Both the position numbers and the translations under genes were made by a program. Below are positions 17,543 through 25,241 of a stretch of DNA of 64,000 nucleotides, one piece after another. Each line of letters opens with the position of its first letter. Position 1 is the stretch's first letter. Origin of the DNA: Anderseniella sp963700735. GTDB lineage: Bacteria > Pseudomonadota > Alphaproteobacteria > Rhizobiales > Aestuariivirgaceae. The stretch is taken from positions 62,001 through 126,000 of the forward strand of contig CAVOYR010000001.1 in the NCBI GenBank assembly GCA_963700735.1, read 5' to 3'. The notes beneath the pieces are model-generated. The model worked only from the letters and a program-made list of their open reading frames with translations, was not told where the DNA came from and made no database searches.

Positions 17543-19525
17543 ATGATCCTCGACCCCATTACAGAGTCAATTGCCCACTTCATAGGTCACTTCAACCTGC
17601 AGGCCGAGCAGGCCCGGATGCGCGAGGCCTATGACCGGATCAAGGCGACCGCCGAGACCAAGGATGCAGAACAGGAACTGAAGTACCTGGACGCCAACGG
17701 CCAGCAGGACCACGAGTTCGCCGACTTCGACCCCGGCGTGCGCTATGTCAACGAGGATGGCCCCATCGAGCTGCCGCCGGTGACGCGGTTGCCCGACCTG
17801 CCACCCCCGCCGCAACCTGACCTCGCCTCGCTGGGCCCGGCAGACCCGGCCCACCTGAAGCTGCTGGCCGCCGCGCTCGGCGGTGCAAGCGGCAGCCCTG
17901 GCTTGATTGTCGAGCCACCGTCCAGCCTTGCCGTGTTGATCAAGCAGGACAACTGGCTGTCCGACCATGACTACTTCAGCAATGCCGATGTGGATATAGA
18001 GCCGATGGATGCGGCCGAGGCCTGGCGGCAACTGAGTGCGCTGGCGGGCAAGGCCACCGATCTCGGCTGGCAGGACCTGGACGCAGACCTGTCATCGGAG
18101 CAGGGCATTGCCAGCTTCATCATCCAGTCGCAGGCATCCGTGGAAACATTCGACACAACCGCTGGTGACCAGGCGGCTACGGTGAGCGTGGTTCATGAAA
18201 GCGCGCTGTCGGGAAGCTGGATCAATGGCAGCGAAGCAACCGAACTTCCCAGCCTTGTCGAGAACCTGCCTGCATCACTGCAACCCGATGACGAAGAGGC
18301 GGGCGAAAGTACGTCCATCGATGCCAGTGAGACCGGCGGCTTCATCGACCTGACGGCCGGGTCCAACCTGATCGTCAACGAGGCGAACCTCGCCAGCAAC
18401 TGGGTTATCTCGCCGGTGATCGCGGTTGCCGGCGACTGCATCAAGCTCGACATCATTTCGCAGGCCAATGTCATCCACGATGCCGACAGCGTTGATGTGG
18501 GGGCGGGCTGGACCCTTGGTCCCAACCAGGCCAACGCGCTGTTCAGCATCGCAAGCTTTGCGGTGGCATCCAACCCGGTCAACGCGCCGGCGGCCGAAGG
18601 CGCTACGGCGGCCGGCTTTCCCGATGACTGGGCGGTGACGACGATCGAGGGGAACCTCCTGTTCCTCAACTGGATCGAGCAATACACGCTGATGTCGGAT
18701 GCCGACACCTCGGTTTTGTCGATGAGCGGCTCGGCAACCATGGTGATGGCAGGCGGCAACCTGGCGACCAACGCCGTGTCGCTGCTGGACCTCGGACACT
18801 ACTACGACCTGATCATCATCGACGGCAGCATGTACCACGCCAACATTATCAGCCAGCTCAACATCCTGCTCGACGATGACAGCATATGGACACTGGCCGG
18901 CGGACCGGACTCGGCAACCGGTGAGCTTGGAACCGGTGGCAACCTGCTGTGGAACCAGGCCCTGATCAACACGATCGGCTCGACGCAATACGAGCCGCTC
19001 GGCGGCGATTATGCGGAGACCGTCGACAACTTCGCAAACGGCAAGGACGTGGTCAGTGACGGCGTGCTCGAGGACCCGGCCTTTGCCGGTCTCGATGCGA
19101 TACGGGTGCTGCATGTCACCGGCGACATGATCTCGCTGCAGTACATCAAGCAGACCACCATCCTGGGCGACCAGGACCAGGTGGCGCTGGCTGGCGACGC
19201 GCTGCTGGGTGCACCCCAGGCCGAATGGACCATCGAGACCGGCGAGAACGCGCTGGCCAACCTTGCCACCATCACCGATGCAGGCGTCGACGGGACGGTT
19301 CACGTGGGCGGCGAACAATACTCCGATGCCCTGCTCTACCAGGCAGAACTGATCAGCACCGAACCGCTGGCCGCAGGTGCCAACGACCCGCTCGTGCTGG
19401 CCACGGAGGCGGTCGTGTTCCTCACCGATGACGTGCCGGCGCAGGACAGCGGCGACAACACCGACCTTGGCTACATCCGCGCGGAAGAAGCGCCATCCGA
19501 CATCATGCAGACCATGTTGAGCTGA
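17543..19525 (+). CDS. Large acidic repeat protein, probable second type I secretion substrate
   Basis: 660 residues, very rich in Asp, Ala, Leu and Ile and without cysteine or signal peptide. The N-terminal 120 residues are helical and proline-rich (LPPVTRLPDLPPPPQPD). From about residue 260 there is an irregular repeat whose core is I-x-Q-x-[NT]-x-[LIM]-x-D-x-D: IISQANVIHDADSV, IEQYTLMSDADTSV, IISQLNILLDDDSI and IKQTTILGDQDQVA, with spacings from roughly 60 to 100 residues. The same core occurs once in the preceding gene product. Each copy is usually preceded by G-[DNS] and three to six residues. I know of no named family. It lies 118 bp after the first cargo gene and 42 bp before the ABC exporter gene. 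The ATG has a GTGAGGA site. Confidence 0.82.
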   Translation: MILDPITESIAHFIGHFNLQAEQARMREAYDRIKATAETKDAEQELKYLDANGQQDHEFADFDPGVRYVNEDGPIELPPVTRLPDLPPPPQPDLASLGPADPAHLKLLAAALGGASGSPGLIVEPPSSLAVLIKQDNWLSDHDYFSNADVDIEPMDAAEAWRQLSALAGKATDLGWQDLDADLSSEQGIASFIIQSQASVETFDTTAGDQAATVSVVHESALSGSWINGSEATELPSLVENLPASLQPDDEEAGESTSIDASETGGFIDLTAGSNLIVNEANLASNWVISPVIAVAGDCIKLDIISQANVIHDADSVDVGAGWTLGPNQANALFSIASFAVASNPVNAPAAEGATAAGFPDDWAVTTIEGNLLFLNWIEQYTLMSDADTSVLSMSGSATMVMAGGNLATNAVSLLDLGHYYDLIIIDGSMYHANIISQLNILLDDDSIWTLAGGPDSATGELGTGGNLLWNQALINTIGSTQYEPLGGDYAETVDNFANGKDVVSDGVLEDPAFAGLDAIRVLHVTGDMISLQYIKQTTILGDQDQVALAGDALLGAPQAEWTIETGENALANLATITDAGVDGTVHVGGEQYSDALLYQAELISTEPLAAGANDPLVLATEAVVFLTDDVPAQDSGDNTDLGYIRAEEAPSDIMQTMLS

Positions 19526-19567
19526 CCCGGCCGCCCGGCCGAAACCCGCAACAGGCAGGACGATCAA

Positions 19568-21397
19568 ATGGCAACGAAACGAGGGGCAATCATCGAGGGT
19601 GATACAGGACCGGTTGCTGCCAAGAATGGCAAGGCCGTCAAGGCGGGCGACGGCATTACGGGGCCGGACGGCAAGTTCCACAAGCGGCTGGGCCGGGTCG
19701 ATTTCACCGAGAACCTGAAGAAGGCGCTGAAGGCAGTCCGGCACAACATGTCGGCGGTGATGGTGTTCACCTTTGCCAGCAACGTGCTGGTGCTGGCGAT
19801 CCCGGTCTACCTGTTCCAGATTTCCGACCGGGTCCTGACCAGCCGGTCCACGGACACGCTGGTCATGCTGACGGTGGTCATCGTCGGGGCCGTACTGCTG
19901 CAGGCGCTGTTCGATGCAATCCGCCGGTTCATCCTGATGCGCACAGCGGTGGACGTGGCAGCGCAACTGGGCGGACCCATCCTCAGTGCTGCCGCACGGG
20001 CCTCGCTGCACAGCAATGGCCGCGAGTACCAGACGCTGGCGGACCTGCAGCAGGTGCGTGCATTCCTGGTGTCGGGCACGCTGCTGGCCTTTCTCGACGG
20101 GCCGTTCGCACCAATCTTCATGGTGGCGATCTTCCTCATTCACCCGCACCTGGGCACCATCGTCATCTGTACCGCGCTGCTTCTGCTGGTGGTGGCGCTG
20201 ATCAACCAGCGCATCACCGAAGGCCCGTTCGCGATGGCAAACAGCTACCTGAGCCGCGCCAACCTTCACCTTGATGCGATGGCGCGCAACTCGCAGATCA
20301 TCAATGCGCTGGCCATGATTCCGGAGGCGGTCAACATCTGGGGCCGCGACACCGCGCGCTCGCTGAGGGCGCAGGTCGTTGCGCAGGACCGCAACGTCGC
20401 AACGGCTGCCGTGTCCAAGGCCATTCGCCTGCTGACGCAGATCGCGATGCTCGGCTGGGGCGCCTACCTTGCCATCCAGGGTCACATCACCGGTGGCATG
20501 GTGATCGCGGCCTCGATCATCGCAGGCCGTGCGCTTGCCCCCATTGAGGGAGCCATCGAGGGCTGGAACCAGTTTGCCCTGTCGCGCGCCGCCTATGGCC
20601 GCATCTCCAGCCTTCTGAAGGCCTCACCGTTCAACTTTGAGCGGCTGAACCTGCCCCACCCGGAAGGCCGGCTGGACGTGGAGCGGCTGCTGTTCGTGCC
20701 GCAAGGCACCAAGCGGGTCGTCATAAACGGCATCAGCTTCTCGCTGGAGCCGGGCGATGCGCTGGGCATCATCGGCAACTCGGGGGCCGGCAAGACCACG
20801 CTGGGCAAGATGCTGGTGGGCTCGATCCTGCCGACATCCGGCCAGGTGCGCGTGGACCTGATGGACCTGCGCAACTGGGACCAGCGCCAGTTTGGCGAGA
20901 ACGTCGGCTACCTGCCGCAAGACGTTCAGCTGTTTCCCGCCACCATCAAGGACAACATTGCCCGGATGCGGCCGGATGCGACCGACGAGCAGATCTACCG
21001 CGCGGCAGAGCTTGCCGATGTGCACGAGATGATTGCCAGCCTGCCGGAGGGCTACGAGACATTTGTCGCGGCGGACGGGTCGCCCCTGTCTGGCGGTCAG
21101 AAGCAGCGCGTCGCGCTGGCGCGGGCCTTCTTTGGCGAGCCGAAGCTGGTGGTGCTGGATGAACCAAACTCGAACCTCGACACCGCCGGCGACGAGGCAC
21201 TGGCGCGGGCGCTGGTGCACGCGAAGAAGAACCGGATCACCACCGTGTCGATCACCCAGAAGCCGTCACTGCTGCGCAATGTCGACAAGATCATGTTGCT
21301 GACCAATGGAACCGTGTCGATGTTCGGCATGCGCAATGACGTGTTGCAGGCGTTGAGCGAACGCCAGCAGGCGGTGCCGGCAGGACAGGTGCACTAG
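19568..21397 (+). CDS. Type I secretion ABC transporter/permease (PrtD/HlyB-like)
   Basis: 609 residues. A 40-residue soluble N-terminus is followed by a six-helix ABC membrane domain (about 60-340) starting VMVFTFASNVLVLAIPVYLF. The nucleotide-binding domain has Walker A GNSGAGKTTLGK, the Q loop LPQDVQLFPATIKDNI, the signature LSGGQKQRVALARAF and Walker B LVVLDEPNSNLD. There is no C39 peptidase domain, so the class is PrtD/AprD-like and the cargo is probably exported without cleavage of a leader. It drives export through an inner-membrane complex with the adjacent HlyD-type protein; no TolC-like outer-membrane partner is in the window. Confidence 0.94.
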   Translation: MATKRGAIIEGDTGPVAAKNGKAVKAGDGITGPDGKFHKRLGRVDFTENLKKALKAVRHNMSAVMVFTFASNVLVLAIPVYLFQISDRVLTSRSTDTLVMLTVVIVGAVLLQALFDAIRRFILMRTAVDVAAQLGGPILSAAARASLHSNGREYQTLADLQQVRAFLVSGTLLAFLDGPFAPIFMVAIFLIHPHLGTIVICTALLLLVVALINQRITEGPFAMANSYLSRANLHLDAMARNSQIINALAMIPEAVNIWGRDTARSLRAQVVAQDRNVATAAVSKAIRLLTQIAMLGWGAYLAIQGHITGGMVIAASIIAGRALAPIEGAIEGWNQFALSRAAYGRISSLLKASPFNFERLNLPHPEGRLDVERLLFVPQGTKRVVINGISFSLEPGDALGIIGNSGAGKTTLGKMLVGSILPTSGQVRVDLMDLRNWDQRQFGENVGYLPQDVQLFPATIKDNIARMRPDATDEQIYRAAELADVHEMIASLPEGYETFVAADGSPLSGGQKQRVALARAFFGEPKLVVLDEPNSNLDTAGDEALARALVHAKKNRITTVSITQKPSLLRNVDKIMLLTNGTVSMFGMRNDVLQALSERQQAVPAGQVH

Positions 21398-21413
21398 CAA
21401 GGGGATTGCGACG

Positions 21414-22751
21414 ATGTCCGACATTACCACTGCCCAGACGGTTGACTGGTTCGCCGAGGTGCCGCGCTCGATCCGCGGGCTGACGCTGGTGGGCATGATG
21501 CTGTTTACCGGGGCGTTCGGCGGCTTCGGGTACTGGGCGGCCAAGGCCCCGCTTGCGGCTGCCGTCATTGCGCAAGGCAGCTTCGTGGCGACAGGCGAAA
21601 ACAAGAAGGTTCAGCACCTTGAAGGCGGCATCATCCAGGAAATCCTCGTTGGTGAAGGCGATCACATCGAAGCGGGCCAGCCGCTGGTGCGGCTCGATGA
21701 AACGGCCGCGCTGGCAGATGAACGCCAGTTGCTGCTGCGCAAGACACGGCTGGAAGCCATCGCCGCACGGCTGCAGGCCGAGTCCGCTGGTGCCGGGAAA
21801 ATCGAGTTTCCACGAGAGCTGCGGGCGAGGCGTGACGACATTGAAGTGGCGACCATGCTCGACAGCCAGATCACCAACTTCAATTCATCGAGGGAGAAGC
21901 TGGCCAATGATACGACGCTGCTTGAAAGCAACATCGATTCACTGAAGTTCAGGGTCGAAGGCTATGACAAGCAACGCATATCCATGCAGCGCCAGCTCGA
22001 GTTCCTGAAGGTGGAGTTCGAGGCCAAGAACCAGCTGTTCAAGCAAGGCCTGATCCGCCGCACCGAGGTCAACGCCATCCAGCGCGCCATGGCCGATGCG
22101 GATGGCCAGATCGGCAGGCTTGCGGCGCAGGTGTCCGAGACCGACGCCCAGGTCAGGAAGCTGAAGGACCAGATCCAGCAGACCCGCTCGGTCTACCGGC
22201 AGGCAGCACTAGACGAATTGCAGACGATCCAGGCAGAGCTGGAAAGCGTGCGCGAGAAATCACTCAACGCCCAGAGCATCCTGAAGCGGGCAACCATCAC
22301 GGCGCCGGTATCGGGCACGGTGTTGCGTTTGCACTACCATACACCCGGGGGCGTGGTCGAAAGTGGCAAGACCATTGCCGAGATCCTGCCGACCGGTGTG
22401 CCGCTGATCATCGAAACGCAGATCTCGCGCACGGACATTGACACCGTTAGGCCTGGCCAGATGGCGGTGGTGCGGCTGACCGCGCTGAACCAGCGCACCA
22501 CACCGGTGCTGGATGGCCAGGTGTTCTACGTGTCGGCCGACTCCATTGCCGAGACGCGCGATGGCATGCCGCAGGACGTGTACGTGGCGCGGATATCGCT
22601 GTCGAGCGCCGAGCTGCGCCGGGTCCAGGGCTTCACGCCAACGCCGGGCATGCCGGCCGAGGTGATGATACAAACCGCGGAGCGCACCTTCTTCGACTAC
22701 ATCACCAAGCCGATAGCCGACAGCATGAACCGGGCCTTCCGGGAGCAGTGA
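21414..22751 (+). CDS. HlyD family type I secretion periplasmic adaptor subunit
   Basis: 445 residues. One N-terminal transmembrane helix (LTLVGMMLFTGAFGGFGYWA), then a half-lipoyl domain (AQGSFVATGENKKVQHLEGG), a long coiled-coil hairpin of about 180 residues (ELESVREKSLNAQSILKRAT at its end), the second half-lipoyl domain (ITAPVSGTVLRLHYHTPGGV) and a C-terminal beta-barrel ending with a short helix. This is the standard PrtE/AprE adaptor linking the inner-membrane ABC exporter to an outer-membrane channel. It starts 16 bp after the exporter gene, and its stop faces the convergent pcaG gene. Confidence 0.94.
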   Translation: MSDITTAQTVDWFAEVPRSIRGLTLVGMMLFTGAFGGFGYWAAKAPLAAAVIAQGSFVATGENKKVQHLEGGIIQEILVGEGDHIEAGQPLVRLDETAALADERQLLLRKTRLEAIAARLQAESAGAGKIEFPRELRARRDDIEVATMLDSQITNFNSSREKLANDTTLLESNIDSLKFRVEGYDKQRISMQRQLEFLKVEFEAKNQLFKQGLIRRTEVNAIQRAMADADGQIGRLAAQVSETDAQVRKLKDQIQQTRSVYRQAALDELQTIQAELESVREKSLNAQSILKRATITAPVSGTVLRLHYHTPGGVVESGKTIAEILPTGVPLIIETQISRTDIDTVRPGQMAVVRLTALNQRTTPVLDGQVFYVSADSIAETRDGMPQDVYVARISLSSAELRRVQGFTPTPGMPAEVMIQTAERTFFDYITKPIADSMNRAFREQ

Positions 22752-22777
22752 CGTGCGTCGTGCGGACAGCGCGCCAC

Positions 22778-23362
22778 CTAGATGTCCAGGAATACCGTTT
22801 CGCCTTCGCCTTGCAGCACCACGTCGAAGCGCCAGGCGTTGTTGCCGTCCGGGTCCGGGCGGGCAAGCAGGGTGTCGCGCCTGCCAGCATCGGTGATCGC
22901 GTTAAGCAGCGGGTCGGCAGCGTTGGCTGCTTCCTCGTCGGAAAAGTAGATGCGGGTGTGCAGGTGCAGGTTGATGCCGCGGGCAAACACCATCAGCGTG
23001 ATGTGCGGGGCCTGCTCGCCCACGCCAAGGCCAGACGCAACGCGGCCCGGCTTGACCGTCTCGAAGCGGAACTCGCCGGTATCGAAATCGGTGTGGCTGC
23101 GCGCCCAGCCGGTGCGGCCCGCATGGTAGTTGCCATCGGGTCCGGCCTGCCAGATTTCCACCATCGCATCCTTGACCAGGTCACCATTGCCGTCGCGGAT
23201 GGTGCCCTTGATGACGGCGGGCGTGCCGCCTTCCAGCCCGGTGTGGTTGGGCGTGTGGTGCGAGGCCACGTCAATGCCCGCCACGGACGGCAGGGTGCCG
23301 ATGTGGACATAAGGGCCTGCGGTCTGCGACGGGGTTTCGCGGAGGGTTTTCTTCATGGCCAT
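22778..23362 (-). CDS. pcaG: Protocatechuate 3,4-dioxygenase alpha subunit
   Basis: 194 residues, starting MAMKKTLRETPSQTAGPYVH, the typical alpha-subunit N-terminus, with the intradiol dioxygenase core GTIRDGNGDLVKDAMVEIWQ and PHITLMVFARGINLHLHTRI. The alpha chain lacks a full iron site and supports the catalytic beta chain. The enzyme opens the ring of protocatechuate to 3-carboxy-cis,cis-muconate in the beta-ketoadipate pathway. The start overlaps the pcaH stop in an ATGA, so the subunits are translationally coupled. Confidence 0.95.
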   Translation of the reverse strand: MAMKKTLRETPSQTAGPYVHIGTLPSVAGIDVASHHTPNHTGLEGGTPAVIKGTIRDGNGDLVKDAMVEIWQAGPDGNYHAGRTGWARSHTDFDTGEFRFETVKPGRVASGLGVGEQAPHITLMVFARGINLHLHTRIYFSDEEAANAADPLLNAITDAGRRDTLLARPDPDGNNAWRFDVVLQGEGETVFLDI

Positions 23363-24084
23363 CAGCCGTGTGCCTCCTCGAAGCGCGAGGCGTTGCGGCC
23401 ACGCAGCACGATGTCAAAGCTGTAGGCGAGGCTGTCGAACTCGACCTGTGCGTCGAGGTCCAGCTTCGCCACCAGCTGGCCGATGGCGCGCGGATCGGAA
23501 ATCGTGTTGACGATGGCGCAGTGGCGGATCAGCGGGTCGCCCTCGAAGTAGAACTGCGTGATCAGCCGCTGGGCAAACGACGGCCCGAACAACGACAGGT
23601 GCACGTGTGCCGGGCGCCAGGAACAGCCATTGTTCGGAAACGGGTACGGCCCGGGACGGATGGTGCGGAACGAATAGCGGCCTTCGCTGTCGCTGAGGCA
23701 GCGGCCATAACCGGAGAAGTTGGGGTCAAGCGGTGCGATGTAGCCGTCGCGCACGTGCCCGTAGCGGCCGCCCGCATTGGCCTGCCAGACCTCGATCAGC
23801 ACGCCAGCCTGTGGCCGGGCGTACTCGTCCAGTACGCGGCCCGACACGATGATGCGCTCGCCCACCGCTTCCCCATCGACGGCGGCATTGCGGATCATGT
23901 CGTTGTCCAGCGCGCCCAGTTCATGGTGACCGAACACGGGGCCTGACACTTCGCTCAGCGATGGCGGCATCTGCAGCAGGGCTTGCGAAGGTGCACGCAA
24001 CCGCGTCGAATTGTAGTTCGGCACGCTGGCCTGCGGATGCCAGTTGCGGTCGCGGGGATCAAAGGCGGTCATGTCATCGGGCAT
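23362..24084 (-). CDS. pcaH: Protocatechuate 3,4-dioxygenase beta subunit
   Basis: 240 residues. The ferric ligands are visible: Tyr in GGRYGHVRDGYIAPLDPNF (two tyrosines of the intradiol site) and the two histidines in SWRPAHVHLSLFGPSF. The intradiol signature region GRVLDEYARPQAGVLIEVWQ is intact. It is the iron-bearing subunit of the dioxygenase formed with PcaG. It starts 29 bp after the oxyR stop on the same strand, so it may be partly read from the oxyR transcript. Other pca genes (B, C, D, Q) are not in the window. Confidence 0.95.
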   Translation of the reverse strand: MPDDMTAFDPRDRNWHPQASVPNYNSTRLRAPSQALLQMPPSLSEVSGPVFGHHELGALDNDMIRNAAVDGEAVGERIIVSGRVLDEYARPQAGVLIEVWQANAGGRYGHVRDGYIAPLDPNFSGYGRCLSDSEGRYSFRTIRPGPYPFPNNGCSWRPAHVHLSLFGPSFAQRLITQFYFEGDPLIRHCAIVNTISDPRAIGQLVAKLDLDAQVEFDSLAYSFDIVLRGRNASRFEEAHG

Positions 24085-24113
24085 GGGGTGGGTTTCCCTG
24101 AGCTTGCACCAAC

Positions 24114-25052
24114 CTAGTTAGCATGGCCCCGCGCGAGCCCGAAACCAGTTTCGGCAAGTGCAGGTGCCGGTGCACAGCCACGGATCTCGTCCGCCACCTG
24201 CAGAAGCTGGCCCGCCAGCGGGTTGGACTTGCGCCAGATCATGCCGATGCGACGCGAGGGTTCAGGCCTGGCAAGCCGGGCGACGGACACATCAGCCGAG
24301 CGGGTCTCAACACCGACGGCCATCTCCGGGATCAGGGTCAGGCCAATGCCGGCCGACACCATCTGCACCAGCGTGGACAGCGAACTCGCCTCGAAGAACT
24401 TGCGCGGCATGGTGGGCGTGATGTTGCAGAACGACAGCGCCTGGTCGCGGAAACAGTGGCCCTCCTCCAGCAGCAGCAATTGCATTTCGCGCAGGCTGTC
24501 GCGGTCGGGCACTGGCTTGCCTTCGTCCTTGCTGGGCCGCACCAGCACGAACGTCTCGTCGAACAGCGGCACTTCGGTGAGCGAAGGTTCCGACACCGGC
24601 AGCGCGACGATGGCTGCATCGAGGCGCGCGTCGATCAGTTCCTGGATCAGGGTGGAAGTCACCGTCTCGCGCAGGTGGATGTCGAGGCCCTCGTGGCTGG
24701 TTGTCAACGTCGAGACGATGGCCGGCAGCATGTAGGGCGCGATGGTGGGAATGACCCCCAGCCGCAGCCGGCCGATGAGGCGTTCACGCGCGGCCCGCGC
24801 CACGTCGCCCAGTTCATCCACGCGGCGCAGTATCTCGGCCACCCGGACGGCAAACTCCTCGCCGAACCGCGTCAGCCGCACCTCGCGCGGTGCGCGTTCG
24901 AACAGTTGCGTGCCGAGTTCGCGCTCAAGTTCCCTGATCTGCACGGACAGGGCTGGTTGTGAAATGCCGACCGCCTCGGCGGCGTGCCCGAAGTGATGGT
25001 GCTCGGCCAGCGCCTCAAAGTAGCGCAATTGCCTGATGCTGAGATTTATCAT
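24114..25052 (-). CDS. oxyR: OxyR, hydrogen-peroxide-sensing LysR regulator
   Basis: 312 residues from ATG 25052. N-terminal winged HTH: LSIRQLRYFEALAEHHHFGH and SQPALSVQIRELERELG. The effector domain holds the paired redox cysteines of OxyR in EEGHCFRDQALSFCNI, nine residues apart as in the Escherichia coli protein, which separates it from PcaQ and other aromatic-pathway LysR proteins. On peroxide oxidation it forms a disulfide and activates genes such as katG, which is divergently placed. A TTG at 25058 is a longer but less likely start. It is followed closely by pcaHG on the same strand, which is unusual. Confidence 0.93.
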   Translation of the reverse strand: MINLSIRQLRYFEALAEHHHFGHAAEAVGISQPALSVQIRELERELGTQLFERAPREVRLTRFGEEFAVRVAEILRRVDELGDVARAARERLIGRLRLGVIPTIAPYMLPAIVSTLTTSHEGLDIHLRETVTSTLIQELIDARLDAAIVALPVSEPSLTEVPLFDETFVLVRPSKDEGKPVPDRDSLREMQLLLLEEGHCFRDQALSFCNITPTMPRKFFEASSLSTLVQMVSAGIGLTLIPEMAVGVETRSADVSVARLARPEPSRRIGMIWRKSNPLAGQLLQVADEIRGCAPAPALAETGFGLARGHAN

Positions 25053-25241
25053 AATCAAAAACTATCGCCATGATCAGAATATTCAACTTAATTATATCGT
25101 CATGGTCTGATAGGTAAGGGCTTCATCGCCCGGTCTGGCAGCCTGCCAGTCACCGCGACGCGACATGCAATCTTCACAGTTGAATGGTCGATATCGGCCG
25201 CCTGCGAAATTGCCTGGACCCGAACTCCGAGGGAGACAAAC
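25053..25241. promoter_or_regulatory. oxyR-katG divergent control region
   Basis: 189 bp between the divergent starts. The oxyR-proximal half is A+T-rich, with TATCATAATCAAAAACTAT at 25047-25065 and a run around 25075-25105 with AATATTCAACTTAATTATAT; it contains partly palindromic ATAG/CTAT half-sites of the type OxyR binds (four ATAGnt elements), but I cannot place the four-site array exactly. A GGGAGA ribosome-binding site lies just before the katG ATG. Confidence 0.45.

Noticed and set aside
18275..20485. 736-codon minus-strand frame opposite the secreted protein and exporter genes
   Set aside because: Mirror frame of two clear genes, with a shadow composition (His, Arg, Gln, Val) and no motif.
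24114..25052. PcaQ-type regulator of pcaHG
   Set aside because: The GHC-x8-C redox pair and divergence from katG identify OxyR.
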